Positions 7,346 to 15,297 of a stretch of 21,046 nt of DNA are shown here, one piece after another. The DNA comes from JBDSTZ01 sp039927975. GTDB lineage: Bacteria > Pseudomonadota > Gammaproteobacteria > Burkholderiales > Burkholderiaceae_D. The stretch lies in contig JBDSTZ010000438.1 of assembly GCA_039927975.1 (NCBI GenBank), positions 1-21,046 of the forward strand. The letters are read 5' to 3'. The number at the start of each line of letters is the position of its first letter. The stretch's first letter is position 1. Below the pieces are notes generated by a model. The model ran no database searches and was not told the DNA's origin. It saw only the letters and a program-made list of their open reading frames with translations. Both the position numbers and the translations under genes were made by a program.

Positions 7346-8302
7346 CTAGGCCTCCGCATCGCACATCCGATCCCGTCCTGCCGATTTGGCCTGGTAAAGC
7401 CGGCGGTCGATCCGGTCGAGGAACACGCTCGGGTCATCGTTCGCCCCCGGCACGATGGTGCCCACACCCATGCTGACAGTCACCACGCGGCCCACGCCCG
7501 AACGCAGGTGGGGAATCGCCTTCTGCCCCAGCAACTTGCGGCAGCGCTCGGCCACGTTGCGCGCCGCCTCCTCGTCCGCCGACGGCAGCAGCAGGACGAA
7601 TTCCTCGCCGCCAAAACGGGCGCACAGGTCGCGCGACCTTAAGGCGGCGCCGTCCATCAACTGGGCCACAGTGCGCAGGCACTCGTCGCCCTGCACATGC
7701 CCGTAATGGTCGTTGTACTGCTTGAAGTAATCGATGTCGATGACGATCAGCGACAGCGGCTCGCCGGTCGCGCGCGCCTTGGCCCATTCGATCGGATACA
7801 GGGTGTCGAACATGCGGCGATTGGCGACGCCGGTCAGGCTGTCGCGGTAGGAAAGCACTTCCAGCTCGCGCTGCAGTTGCAGGATCTTGTCCTCGGCCTG
7901 CTTTCGCGCGGTGACGTCGAACATGAAGCCGACCAGCGAGTCGACGCTGCCGTCGGCGCGCCGCACCACATGCACCACGTCGCGAATCCACACCTGTTCG
8001 CCGTCGCGCGTCAGGGCGCGGTAATCGGCCTCGTGGTCGATGCCGCTCTGCGACTGCGCCACGCAGAAATCGACGGTCTTCTGGCGGTCCTCCTCGTGAA
8101 TGCGGGCGGCCCAGTCGTTGACCGACACCCAGCTGGACGGGGTCCAGCCCAGCAATTGTTCGATCTGCGGGCCGATGTAGGTAAAGCGCATGGTGTCCCA
8201 GTCGATACGCCAGGGAATCGCCCGGGTGGATTCGAGCAGCGTGCGATAGACGCCAGGATCATCGGCGGCGACCGGTTGCGAATTGAGGAGTGGAGCAGTC
8301 AT
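7346..8302 (-). CDS. PAS-GGDEF diguanylate cyclase
   Basis: The enzyme would make cyclic di-GMP from two GTP in the cytoplasm. It has 318 residues and no membrane segment. A PAS/PAC sensory domain spans about 15-135, with WRIDWDTMRFTYIGPQIEQLLG at its start. A short helical linker leads to a complete GGDEF domain (from DSLTGVANRR at 154-163). The active site GGEEF (231-235) and the metal-site Asp in DIDYF (189-193) are intact. The inhibitory site RSRD (222-225) stands exactly five residues before GGEEF, so product feedback is expected. The start ATG at 8302 has no strong ribosome site. It appears to be a single-gene unit facing the tRNA. The input signal of the PAS domain is unknown. Confidence 0.95.
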   Translation of the reverse strand: MTAPLLNSQPVAADDPGVYRTLLESTRAIPWRIDWDTMRFTYIGPQIEQLLGWTPSSWVSVNDWAARIHEEDRQKTVDFCVAQSQSGIDHEADYRALTRDGEQVWIRDVVHVVRRADGSVDSLVGFMFDVTARKQAEDKILQLQRELEVLSYRDSLTGVANRRMFDTLYPIEWAKARATGEPLSLIVIDIDYFKQYNDHYGHVQGDECLRTVAQLMDGAALRSRDLCARFGGEEFVLLLPSADEEAARNVAERCRKLLGQKAIPHLRSGVGRVVTVSMGVGTIVPGANDDPSVFLDRIDRRLYQAKSAGRDRMCDAEA

Positions 8303-8533
8303 ACGGGCGAGTCCAGAAAGTGGTTAGCCGTATTGTGCTCCCAAAATATAATCGCTGCTGCAAAGAAAAATATATTTCCAAGTGATCAATATGGTTGGCC
8401 TGAGACGCCAGCAAATCCATGCGGACCTGCGCACGAGCCGTCGACAATATGCTGCGACGCTTTGCCGTCGTGCTTATTCATGCCGGCTTGGTCATCCGCA
8501 TGTCGTCGCTCACGCCAAGGCGGGCATTGGCCA
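8303..8533. other. Intergenic stretch between GGDEF and GntR genes
   Basis: These 231 bp contain no convincing gene. The part next to the GGDEF gene (8340-8395) is AT-rich with several TATATT/TATAAT-like hexamers on both strands, so the GGDEF promoter probably lies here. No well-spaced -35/-10 pair was found. Confidence 0.4.
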
Positions 8534-9286
8534 TCACGCCCGACCGGCGACCGGCACCGCGAACGCTGTCTTGACCACAAAGGCATAGCGCTCCGGCCGA
8601 ATGTAAAACACCGAACAGTCGCAGCAGCGGTCGTCGGCGAAATACGAGGTGCGCTCCATCAACAGCAGCGTGCTGCCGGCCGCCACGCCCAGCGCGCCGG
8701 CGACATCGGCGTCGGCCTGGCCGACCTCGATGGCGATCTCGGCGCGCACCACCGGCATGCCGGTCAACTCGGCCAGGATGGCATACGCCGGCTGACTGGC
8801 GATGCGCTCGCTGGCCACGGCGTCGAGCGCCGGCGGCAGGTAGTTGCGGCCCAGCGCTATCGGTTCACCATCGACCAGGTGCAGCCGTTCGAGCAACAGG
8901 CAGCGGCCCTCGCCCGCGCCTTCCAGCGCCAGCGCGCGCAGGCGTTCGGGCAGCGCCACCAGGGCGCGCGAACGCAACTGCATGCTGGCGTCGAAGCCTT
9001 GCAGCAGCAGCGATTCATGAAAGCTGCGCAACTGGTCCAGGCCGTGCCGCACCCGCTTGCCGGCCGCGTAGGTGCCTTTGCCCTGCTTGCGCTCGACGCT
9101 GCCCTCCTCGCTCAACTTCGCCAGCGCCAGCCGCACCGTCACCCGGCTCACGCCAAAGCGCGCGCCCAAGGCCGCCTCCGACGGCAGGCGCCCCGACGGC
9201 TCGTAACTGCCACGCTCGATTTCCTCGCGCAGTACGGCGGCGATCTGCTGTTGCAGCGACGCCGAATTTTCCCTCACCACATCCAT
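8534..9286 (-). CDS. GntR-family (HutC subfamily) transcriptional regulator
   Basis: This is a cytoplasmic DNA-binding repressor or activator of 250 residues. The winged helix-turn-helix spans about 8-75, with the classic RLPSEAALGARFGVSRVTVRLAL and the wing KQGKGTYAA. A UTRA effector-binding domain follows (about 92-232), as in HutC, FarR and PhnF. The start MDVVREN at 9286 is chosen because AAAGGGAAG stands just upstream. The longer frame to 9364 would run through the operator region. The gene is divergent from the ABC/PHP operon, so it very likely regulates that operon and itself. Unusually, the UTRA strand that normally reads like PVEYS contains three cysteines (CCDC, 221-224). The effector is unknown. 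Confidence 0.92.
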   Translation of the reverse strand: MDVVRENSASLQQQIAAVLREEIERGSYEPSGRLPSEAALGARFGVSRVTVRLALAKLSEEGSVERKQGKGTYAAGKRVRHGLDQLRSFHESLLLQGFDASMQLRSRALVALPERLRALALEGAGEGRCLLLERLHLVDGEPIALGRNYLPPALDAVASERIASQPAYAILAELTGMPVVRAEIAIEVGQADADVAGALGVAAGSTLLLMERTSYFADDRCCDCSVFYIRPERYAFVVKTAFAVPVAGRA

Positions 9287-9290
9287 ATCG

Positions 9291-9299
9291 CTTCCCTTT
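9291..9299 (-). promoter_or_regulatory. Shine-Dalgarno site fixing the GntR start
   Basis: On the minus strand this reads AAAGGGAAG, about five bases before the ATG at 9286. It decides for that start over the longer open frame. Confidence 0.7.
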
Positions 9300-9331
9300 G
9301 CGCCGCCCGGAACGGCGTCCAACAAAAAACG

Positions 9332-9351
9332 TATATCGACATGCCGATATA
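9332..9351. promoter_or_regulatory. 20-bp palindrome, probable GntR operator
   Basis: TATATCGACATGCCGATATA is symmetric except for one pair at 9339/9344. It lies between the divergent GntR gene and the ABC operon, 45 bp upstream of the regulator ATG. A minus-strand promoter TTAATA-17-TATATC would overlap it. Binding by the neighbouring regulator is inferred. Confidence 0.6.
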
Positions 9352-9367
9352 GCGCTTCGTTCAACTT

Positions 9368-9383
9368 GTATTAATACGTATTA
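9368..9383. promoter_or_regulatory. Overlapping palindromes in the divergent promoter
   Basis: GTATTAATAC (9368-9377) and TAATACGTATTA (9372-9383) are both perfect palindromes and overlap. The shape of alternating GT, TA and AC recalls HutC-type sites. TATTAT at 9379-9384 could be the -10 of the ABC operon, although its -35 (TTCGTT at 9356) is poor. A protein bound here would block that promoter. Confidence 0.5.
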
Positions 9384-9420
9384 TTGCAGCTCTTTCCAAG
9401 AAAAGCGCGTCTTTTTCATC

Positions 9421-10221
9421 ATGTCCAACCTCTCCGAACCGCCCGCCGTCCGCAGCCCCGCCCAACTGGTGCTGGACGCCGTCGATTTCGCCTGGCCGGG
9501 CGGCCAGCGCGTGTTCAAGCAGTTCTCGCTCGAGATCCGCGCCGGCGAATTCGTCGCCATCCTCGGCCCGTCCGGCTGCGGCAAGACCACCCTGCTCAAT
9601 CTGCTGGCCGGCTTCGAGCAACCGGCCGCCGGCAGCGTGCGACTGAACGGCGCGCCGGTGCGGCCCGAGATGGCCGAACTGGGTTACGTGTTCCAGTCGC
9701 CCCAGTTGTTTCCGTGGCTGACGGCGCTCGAGAACGCGCGCTTCGGCCTGCGCATGGCCGGCCAGCTCGACGAGGCCGCGCAATACGCCCGCGGGCGCCA
9801 CTATCTGGCGCTGGTGGGTCTGGCGCACGCGGCCGACAAGCTGCCGCATGAACTATCGGGCGGCATGCAGCAGCGCGTGTCGCTGGCGCGCACGCTGGCG
9901 CTCGAACCGACGCTGCTGCTGATGGACGAACCGTTCGCCGCGCTCGACGCCATCACCCGCGCCACGCTCAATGAAGAAACGCTGCGCCTGTGGTCCACGC
10001 TGGGCCAGACCACCGTCTTCATCACCCACGATATCGACGAAGCGGTGTTCCTGGCCGACCGCGTGGTGGTGCTGGGCCGCGCTCCGGACGGCATCCTCGG
10101 CGTGACCGAGATCGCGCTGCCGCGCCCGCGCAGCAACGCCACCACGCGCGCGCTGGCGCGCTTCGCCGAATACCGCAACGAACTGATGGCGCAGATCGCC
10201 CAGCCGATGCTGGAAGCCTGA
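9421..10221 (+). CDS. ABC transporter ATP-binding protein (SsuB/TauB/NrtD-like)
   Basis: This is the cytoplasmic ATPase that drives import through the permease encoded two genes downstream. It has 266 residues from the ATG at 9421. The frame is open further upstream but crosses the operator. Motifs are Walker A GPSGCGKTT (49-57), a Q-loop in VFQSPQLFPWL, the signature LSGGMQQRVSLA (from 145), Walker B LLLMDEP (165-171) and the switch His in ITHD (201-204). The pattern VFQSPQLFPWLTALEN places it with the nitrate/sulfonate/taurine group. No clear Shine-Dalgarno precedes it. It is the first gene of a four-gene operon with SBP, permease and hydrolase. Confidence 0.94.
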   Translation: MSNLSEPPAVRSPAQLVLDAVDFAWPGGQRVFKQFSLEIRAGEFVAILGPSGCGKTTLLNLLAGFEQPAAGSVRLNGAPVRPEMAELGYVFQSPQLFPWLTALENARFGLRMAGQLDEAAQYARGRHYLALVGLAHAADKLPHELSGGMQQRVSLARTLALEPTLLLMDEPFAALDAITRATLNEETLRLWSTLGQTTVFITHDIDEAVFLADRVVVLGRAPDGILGVTEIALPRPRSNATTRALARFAEYRNELMAQIAQPMLEA

Positions 10222-10258
10222 GCAGCCCCCTTATTCAAATCCCCAACCGGAGCAGACC

Positions 10259-11254
10259 ATGTTCAAACAACGACTCGCCATTTTCCTGCTTGGCGCCCTC
10301 AGCCTGACGGCCCGCGCCGACGACGCCCCGCCACTGCGCGTGGGCTGGGTCTTCGCGCTGGCCAACGCGCCGGCGCTGATCGCCGAGCGCAAGGGCTTTT
10401 ACGCGGCCGAGGGCTTGCGCGTGGAGCTCAAGCAGTTCAACGACGGCCCGGTGCTGCAGCAGGCCGTCGCCGCCGGCGAACTCGATGTGACCTACGTCGG
10501 CGCGCCGCCGATCTACCAGTGGGCTTCGCGCGGGCTCGACGCGCGCATCATCGCCAAGGTCAACACCGGCCAGGCAGCGCTGGTGGCCGGCACCGACAGC
10601 GGCATCACCAAACTGGCCGACCTGCGCGGCAAGCGCGTGGCCTCGGCCGCCAAGGGCAGCGGCATGGACGTGCTGTTGCGCGGCTACGTCATCAAGGACC
10701 AAGCCCACCTCGACCCCGAGCGCGAGACCAGCATCGTCACGATCCCCAACGCGAACATGAACGCGGCGCTCGAACGCCAGGTGGTCGACGCCGCTTTCAC
10801 CTTCGAGCCTTTCGTCAGCCAGGCCCTGTTGCGCGGCAAGGCGCGCGTGGTGCTCGACGTGAACCAGGCGTTGCCCGCCTATCCCTGGTTTGTCGTGATG
10901 GCGCTGCCGAAGACGCTCACCCAGCGACCCGACGATGTGGTCAAGCTGCTGCGCGCGCACCAGAAGGCGATCGCCTTTCTCAACGAGCATCCGGACGAGG
11001 CCAACAAGCTGATCGCCGACGCCTTCAAACTGGAGCCTTTGATCGGCGCCAACGGCAAGAGCATCGCGCCCGAGGCCCTCGTGCAGGAGGCCAGGAAGCG
11101 GCTGGGCTGGTCGTCGAAGCTGACGCCAAGCGACCTGCAATTCTTCCAGCGCCTGGTCGATTATTCGAGCGCGCTCGGCTTCATGGGCAAGCCGCTCAAG
11201 GTCGAACAACTGGTCGACACCAGCTTCGAACGGCGCGCCGCCGGCGCCAAATAG
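10259..11254 (+). CDS. Periplasmic substrate-binding protein (SsuA/TauA-like)
   Basis: This is the solute receptor of the ABC importer, 331 residues. An N-terminal signal peptide (MFKQRLAIFLLGALSLTARA) should be cut near ARA-DD and release it to the periplasm. No lipobox cysteine is seen. The mature part starts LRVGWVFALANAPALIAERKGFYAAEGL, typical of the SsuA/TauA/NMT1-like fold. It continues with the second-lobe pieces ITKLADLRGKRVA and FTFEPFVSQAL. GGAG at 10249-10252 gives a good ribosome site. The binding pocket cannot be matched to a known ligand by eye. Sulfonates, sulfate esters, nitriles, thiamine precursors and aromatic acids all use relatives of this receptor. Confidence 0.92.
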   Translation: MFKQRLAIFLLGALSLTARADDAPPLRVGWVFALANAPALIAERKGFYAAEGLRVELKQFNDGPVLQQAVAAGELDVTYVGAPPIYQWASRGLDARIIAKVNTGQAALVAGTDSGITKLADLRGKRVASAAKGSGMDVLLRGYVIKDQAHLDPERETSIVTIPNANMNAALERQVVDAAFTFEPFVSQALLRGKARVVLDVNQALPAYPWFVVMALPKTLTQRPDDVVKLLRAHQKAIAFLNEHPDEANKLIADAFKLEPLIGANGKSIAPEALVQEARKRLGWSSKLTPSDLQFFQRLVDYSSALGFMGKPLKVEQLVDTSFERRAAGAK

Positions 11255-11255
11255 C

Positions 11256-12008
11256 ATGCGCCTGCCGACTCCGACCTGGGCCTGGGCCTCGCTGCCGGCG
11301 CTGCTGCTGGTCTGGAGCCTGACCGCCACCCGCTTCCCCAGTTACATCCTGCCGCCGCCGTGGGATGTGGCGGCCGAGGGCTGGCGCTGGCTGCGCGACG
11401 GCAGCCTTGGCCAGCACTTCGCCGCCAGCATGCTCGAAGAGCTGGGCGGCTTCGGCGCCGCCACCATCGTCGCGCTGCTGCTCGGCTGCGCCACCGGCGT
11501 GTCGCGCCCGCTGCGCGAATTCGTCGCGCCGCTCAACAGCCTGTTCATGGCGATTCCGCCGATCGCCTGGGCGCCGCTGACGATGATCGTGTTCGGCATC
11601 GGCTACGTCGCCATCATCGTAGTCATCTTCATCGCCGCCGTGTTCCCGATGGCGATCACGGTGCAGCAGGGCGTGCAGGCGATCCGCGACGGCCAGCTGC
11701 GCGCCGCGCGCGTGCTCGGCGCCAGCCGCCTGCAACTGCTGCGCCACGTGATGCTGCCGGCCTCCCTGCCGACCCTGACGGCGGCGCTGCGGATCGGCTT
11801 TTCCCAGGCCTGGCGCGCGCTGGTGGCGGCCGAGATGATCGGCGCCAGCCGCGGCATCGGCTGGATGGTCTCGACCGGCGGCCAGACCGGCAACAGCAGC
11901 CAGGTCCTGCTCGGCATCGTGTTGATCGGCCTGATCGCCGCGCTGGCCGAAAGCCTGGTGTTCCGGCGCATCGAACTGCATTACCAAACCTGGCGCAACC
12001 AATCATGA
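11256..12008 (+). CDS. ABC transporter permease (SsuC/TauC-like)
   Basis: This is the inner-membrane channel of the importer, 250 residues with about six hydrophobic helices. The EAA loop that contacts the ATPase is visible as RAARVLGASRLQLLRHVMLPASLP. It is preceded by the usual FPMAITVQQGVQAIRDGQL and followed by a helix with AWRALVAAEMIGASRGIGWM, a hallmark of the sulfonate/taurine/nitrate permease family. The ATG at 11256 lies one base after the receptor stop at 11254. The TGA at 12006-12008 overlaps the next ATG as ATGA. This arrangement strongly suggests translational coupling along the operon. Confidence 0.94.
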   Translation: MRLPTPTWAWASLPALLLVWSLTATRFPSYILPPPWDVAAEGWRWLRDGSLGQHFAASMLEELGGFGAATIVALLLGCATGVSRPLREFVAPLNSLFMAIPPIAWAPLTMIVFGIGYVAIIVVIFIAAVFPMAITVQQGVQAIRDGQLRAARVLGASRLQLLRHVMLPASLPTLTAALRIGFSQAWRALVAAEMIGASRGIGWMVSTGGQTGNSSQVLLGIVLIGLIAALAESLVFRRIELHYQTWRNQS

Positions 12009-14398
12009 AAGAACTCACCATGCATCCGTTTTCCCCGCGTGACGAAGCCGGGCAGTACACCGCCCCGGTCGGTCTGTATGAGCGCAACAAGGCGCGCCCC
12101 TTCCTGGGCAGCGTCAGCTGCGCGCGCGACACCCTGGTCGCCGGCGAATGGACCGAGCTGCAGCTGGTCTACACGGTCGGCGCATCGGGCCTGGCCGACG
12201 GCGCCTGGCTCAAGCTGGCCTTCAAATTCTATTCGGACTGGGCGCTGTTCCAGACCAGCGACGCGCGCGGCGCCAATTTCGTCTCGGCCGAATACCATGC
12301 CGGCGAACTGGCGCCCGGCCAGAGCGCGGCCACGGTGCAGCAGCTCAAGGTGCGCTTCGACCAGAAGGGCCACGAGCGGCCATTCCAGAAGGCGATCATC
12401 GTCGATATCGTCGACGGCTACCTCAATCCGGGCGACCGCATCGTGCTGCGGCTGGGCGACCGGCGCCAGGGCGGCGGCGGCACGCGGGTGCAAAGCTTCG
12501 TCGAATCGGGCTTCCAGTTCCGCATGTTCATCGACCCGCTGGGCAGTTCGAAATTCGCCGAGGTGCCGGGCGATATCCTGCTCGAGATCGTGCCCGGCGC
12601 GGCCGAGCGCCTGCAAGTGGTGGCGCCGCGCCTGGTGGGCGACGGCGAAGCGTTCGACGTCATCGTGCGCGCCGACGACGCCTGGGGCAACACCTGCCGC
12701 GAGCTGCCGCTGGCCGGCACGCTGCATCTGCGCGGGCCGAACGGCGCCCGGCGCGCGCTGCCGTTCACCCTGGCCGAACGCGGCTGGGCGGTGCTGCGCC
12801 TGGCCGGGCTGGTGCTCTCGGAGCACGGCGAGTGGCGGCTCGACGTGGCCATCGACGGCGGCGCCAACGCGGTCGCGCCGGCGCGCGCTTTCCTCAACGT
12901 GGAGCCGGCCGGCGGCGCCCTGCGCGCCCTGTACGCCGACCTGCATGTGCACTCGGACGACACGGTCGGCACCAACGACACGTTGTACAACCTCAGTTAC
13001 GGGCGCGACGTCGCCGGCCTCGACGTGCTGGGCTACACGGCCAATGACTTCAACATCACCGAGCAGCGCTGGGACAAGGCGGTGGAGCTGATCCACAGCC
13101 TGAATGAACCGGGCCGCTTCGTCTGCTATCCGGGCACCGAATGGTGCGGCAATTCGAGCGCCGGGGGCGATCGCAACGTGGTCTTTCTGCGCGACGGCAA
13201 ACCCCAGTTCCCCTTCGACAAACACGGCCGCCTGGTGCGCTCGTTCGAATGGAACGAGTTCACCGCCGGTACCTTGAAGCCGGGCGCCTGGCCCGTGGAC
13301 GAACTGTACGCCGCCTACGCGCACGACCCCGAGGGCCACCTGATGATGCCGCACATCGGCGGGCGCCGCTGCAACCTGGACTGGCACCATCCAGAACTCG
13401 AACGGCTGATCGAAGTCGGTTCGGCCTGGGGCCAGTTCCACTGGGTCTACGCCGAGGCGCTGGGGCGCGGTTACCGCATGGGCGCCGCCGCCAACAGCGA
13501 CGAGCACCAGGGCCGCTGCGGCGGCGGCGTGCCGGCCACCGCGGTGTTCGGCTCGCGCGGCGGGCTGACCGGCGTCATCGCCGAGCGCTTCGACCGCGAC
13601 AGCGTCGGCGTGGCGCTGCGCGCGCGCCGCACCTTCGCCACCACCGGCGAGCGGACCTTCGCGAGCCTGCGCCTGGGCCAGCACTGGATGGGCGAAGTGG
13701 TCACGGCGGGCGCCGGCGCGGCGCTGGCCTACCGCCTGCTTGGCGACGAAGGCTGGGAGGAAGTGCGCCTGTACGACGGCGAACAGGTCGTCTGGCAGCG
13801 CGACCTGCAGGCCGAGGCGGGCCTGGACGGCGCGCGCATCCGCCTGCGCCTGGGCGGGGCGCGGGTGCGCGAGCGTTATCGCGGCGCCTACTGGACCGGC
13901 ACCGTGCGCATCACCGGCGCGGTGGTGCGCGACTTCGCCGCGTTCGGACTCGACCACCCGGAACAAAGCTGCTGGCGCGAGGACGCCACCACGATCGCGT
14001 TTCGCACCAATACCAGCGGCGACACCGACAGCATTGAATTGAGCTTGTCGAACCTGGCCGGCTGCCGCATCGAGGTCGAATCGCGCATCGATGGCTACAT
14101 CAAGGTCGGCGATCCCTTGCAGCCACAAGCCTTCGTGCACGCGCCGACGGTGTCGCTGGCAGTGAGCGGCGAGGACTTGCTGGCGCAAGCGCGCGTCGAG
14201 CAGCGCCTGGCCGGTGAAGAACTCCACGTCGCCGTCGAACGCATCAGCGGCGCCGAGCTGCCGCGCGATGTCGGCGGCGAGATCGCGCTGGCGGGCCTGA
14301 ACCTGGCGCCCGGACGCGAGCATCCGCTGTTCATCGCGGCGCGCCAGCGCGACCAGTCGCGGGTGTGGACGTCGGCGGTGTTCGTCACACTGGCGTAA
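12005..14398 (+). CDS. PHP-superfamily metallohydrolase (DUF3604-like)
   Basis: This large cytoplasmic protein has 797 residues and no signal peptide. The start overlaps the permease stop as ATGA; an alternative in-frame ATG is at 12020. Residues 1-300 look like two beta-sandwich domains. The PHP-type region begins at YADLHVHSDDTVG, with the metal-binding pair H314/H316. It continues with TEW (E379), PHIGG (H450) and NSDEH (D499/H501), and a C-terminal beta domain ends the protein. The second PHP motif, normally TDH, here reads TAND (345-348). PHP enzymes hydrolyse phosphate esters and related bonds with a two- or three-metal centre. The DUF3604 link rests on the ADLHVHS...GRDVAGLDVLG phrase. 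The substrate is presumably what the adjacent importer brings in, but it is unknown. Confidence 0.8.
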   Translation: MKELTMHPFSPRDEAGQYTAPVGLYERNKARPFLGSVSCARDTLVAGEWTELQLVYTVGASGLADGAWLKLAFKFYSDWALFQTSDARGANFVSAEYHAGELAPGQSAATVQQLKVRFDQKGHERPFQKAIIVDIVDGYLNPGDRIVLRLGDRRQGGGGTRVQSFVESGFQFRMFIDPLGSSKFAEVPGDILLEIVPGAAERLQVVAPRLVGDGEAFDVIVRADDAWGNTCRELPLAGTLHLRGPNGARRALPFTLAERGWAVLRLAGLVLSEHGEWRLDVAIDGGANAVAPARAFLNVEPAGGALRALYADLHVHSDDTVGTNDTLYNLSYGRDVAGLDVLGYTANDFNITEQRWDKAVELIHSLNEPGRFVCYPGTEWCGNSSAGGDRNVVFLRDGKPQFPFDKHGRLVRSFEWNEFTAGTLKPGAWPVDELYAAYAHDPEGHLMMPHIGGRRCNLDWHHPELERLIEVGSAWGQFHWVYAEALGRGYRMGAAANSDEHQGRCGGGVPATAVFGSRGGLTGVIAERFDRDSVGVALRARRTFATTGERTFASLRLGQHWMGEVVTAGAGAALAYRLLGDEGWEEVRLYDGEQVVWQRDLQAEAGLDGARIRLRLGGARVRERYRGAYWTGTVRITGAVVRDFAAFGLDHPEQSCWREDATTIAFRTNTSGDTDSIELSLSNLAGCRIEVESRIDGYIKVGDPLQPQAFVHAPTVSLAVSGEDLLAQARVEQRLAGEELHVAVERISGAELPRDVGGEIALAGLNLAPGREHPLFIAARQRDQSRVWTSAVFVTLA

Positions 14399-14407
14399 GC
14401 ACGGCGC

Positions 14408-15175
14408 CTACAGCGCGACCCCGCCCGACACTTCGATCCGCTGGCCGTTGACCCAGCGGTTGCCATCGTCGAGCAAGGCGGCGATGGCGCCGCCGATATC
14501 GTCCGGCAGACCGACCCGCCCCAGCGCGGTCTGGCCAGCGATCGTCGCGTTCATCTCGGCGTTGTCGCGCACCACGCCGCCGCCGAAGTCGGTCTCGATG
14601 GCGCCCGGCGCCAGCGTGTTGACGGCGATGCCGCGCGCGCCCAGCTCCTTGGCCATGTAGCGGGTCAGCACCTCGATGCCGCCCTTCATGGCGGCGTAGG
14701 CGGCGAAGCCCGGCAGCGTGAAGCGGGTCAGCCCGGACGAGATGTTGACGATGCGCCCGCCGTCGCGCAGCAGCGGCAGCATGGCCTGGGTCAGGAAGAA
14801 GGTGCCCTTCAGGTGGATGTTGAAAACCATGTCGAACTGTTCCGGCGTGGTGTCGGCGAAGCCGGCGTGCACACCCACGCCGGCGTTGTTGACCAGGTAG
14901 TCCAAGTTGTCGCGTTGCCAGGTCGTGCGCAGCGTCTCGCGCACGGCGTCGGCAAAGGCGGCAAAGCTGGCGCTGTCGGCCACGTCGAGCTGCAGCGCGG
15001 CAGCGCGGCGCCCGCGCGCCTGGACCTGTTCAACCACCGCCATCGCTTCGTCGCGATTGCTCTTGTAAGTGATCAGCACGTCGGTGCCGCGTGCGGCCAG
15101 ATGGAGCGCGCTGCTGCGGCCAAGGCCGCGGCTGGCGCCGGTGATCAGGGCGATCGGATGGGTGGAATTATTCAT
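14408..15175 (-). CDS. Short-chain dehydrogenase/reductase (classical SDR)
   Basis: This cytoplasmic NAD(P)-dependent oxidoreductase has 255 residues. The Rossmann glycine motif is TGASRGLG (12-19), D64 follows the beta-3 strand (LDV), NNAG is at 96-99, and the catalytic residues are S146 or S147 with Y160 and K164. The C-terminal VNGQRIEVSGG is standard. The stretch ITYKSNRDEA after beta-2 suggests NADPH preference. AAGGAG stands seven bases before the ATG on the minus strand. It is divergent from the LysR gene, the usual layout for a LysR regulator and its target. Its stop lies only nine bases from the PHP gene stop, with no terminator visible. The substrate is unknown; the family resembles FabG-like 3-oxoacyl reductases. 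Confidence 0.94.
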   Translation of the reverse strand: MNNSTHPIALITGASRGLGRSSALHLAARGTDVLITYKSNRDEAMAVVEQVQARGRRAAALQLDVADSASFAAFADAVRETLRTTWQRDNLDYLVNNAGVGVHAGFADTTPEQFDMVFNIHLKGTFFLTQAMLPLLRDGGRIVNISSGLTRFTLPGFAAYAAMKGGIEVLTRYMAKELGARGIAVNTLAPGAIETDFGGGVVRDNAEMNATIAGQTALGRVGLPDDIGGAIAALLDDGNRWVNGQRIEVSGGVAL

Positions 15176-15266
15176 GTTCGGCTCCTTCTTAGTGGTTAAA
15201 AATGCAGCGATGACGCCACTTTAATTATTTTCACCGTACCGATAAAGCCATCAAAACCTGCTACAC

Positions 15267-15284
15267 TGTTCTTATTCAAGAACA
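15267..15284. promoter_or_regulatory. Perfect inverted repeat in SDR/LysR divergent region
   Basis: TGTTCTT (15267-15273) and AAGAACA (15278-15284) form perfect 7-bp arms around ATTC. It ends 13 bases before the LysR ATG, directly upstream of its AGGAGG, and lies about 92 bases upstream of the SDR start. It contains LysR-style T-N11-A spacing and is a likely operator for autoregulation. Confidence 0.55.
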
Positions 15285-15297
15285 ATCAGGAGGCGGG

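Noticed and set aside
7697..9352. Plus-strand open frame of 551 codons across the GGDEF and GntR genes
   Set aside because: It spans two genes with clear domains on the minus strand and their intergenic region, and its product has no recognisable fold.
11360..12004. Upstream extension of the PHP gene frame
   Set aside because: It lies inside the permease gene in another frame and translates to Arg/Ala-rich nonsense. The start overlapping the permease stop as ATGA at 12005 is far better.
11981..14323. Long minus-strand open frame of 780 codons opposite the PHP gene
   Set aside because: It is a GC-driven shadow with no motif, while the plus-strand frame carries the ordered PHP metal ligands.
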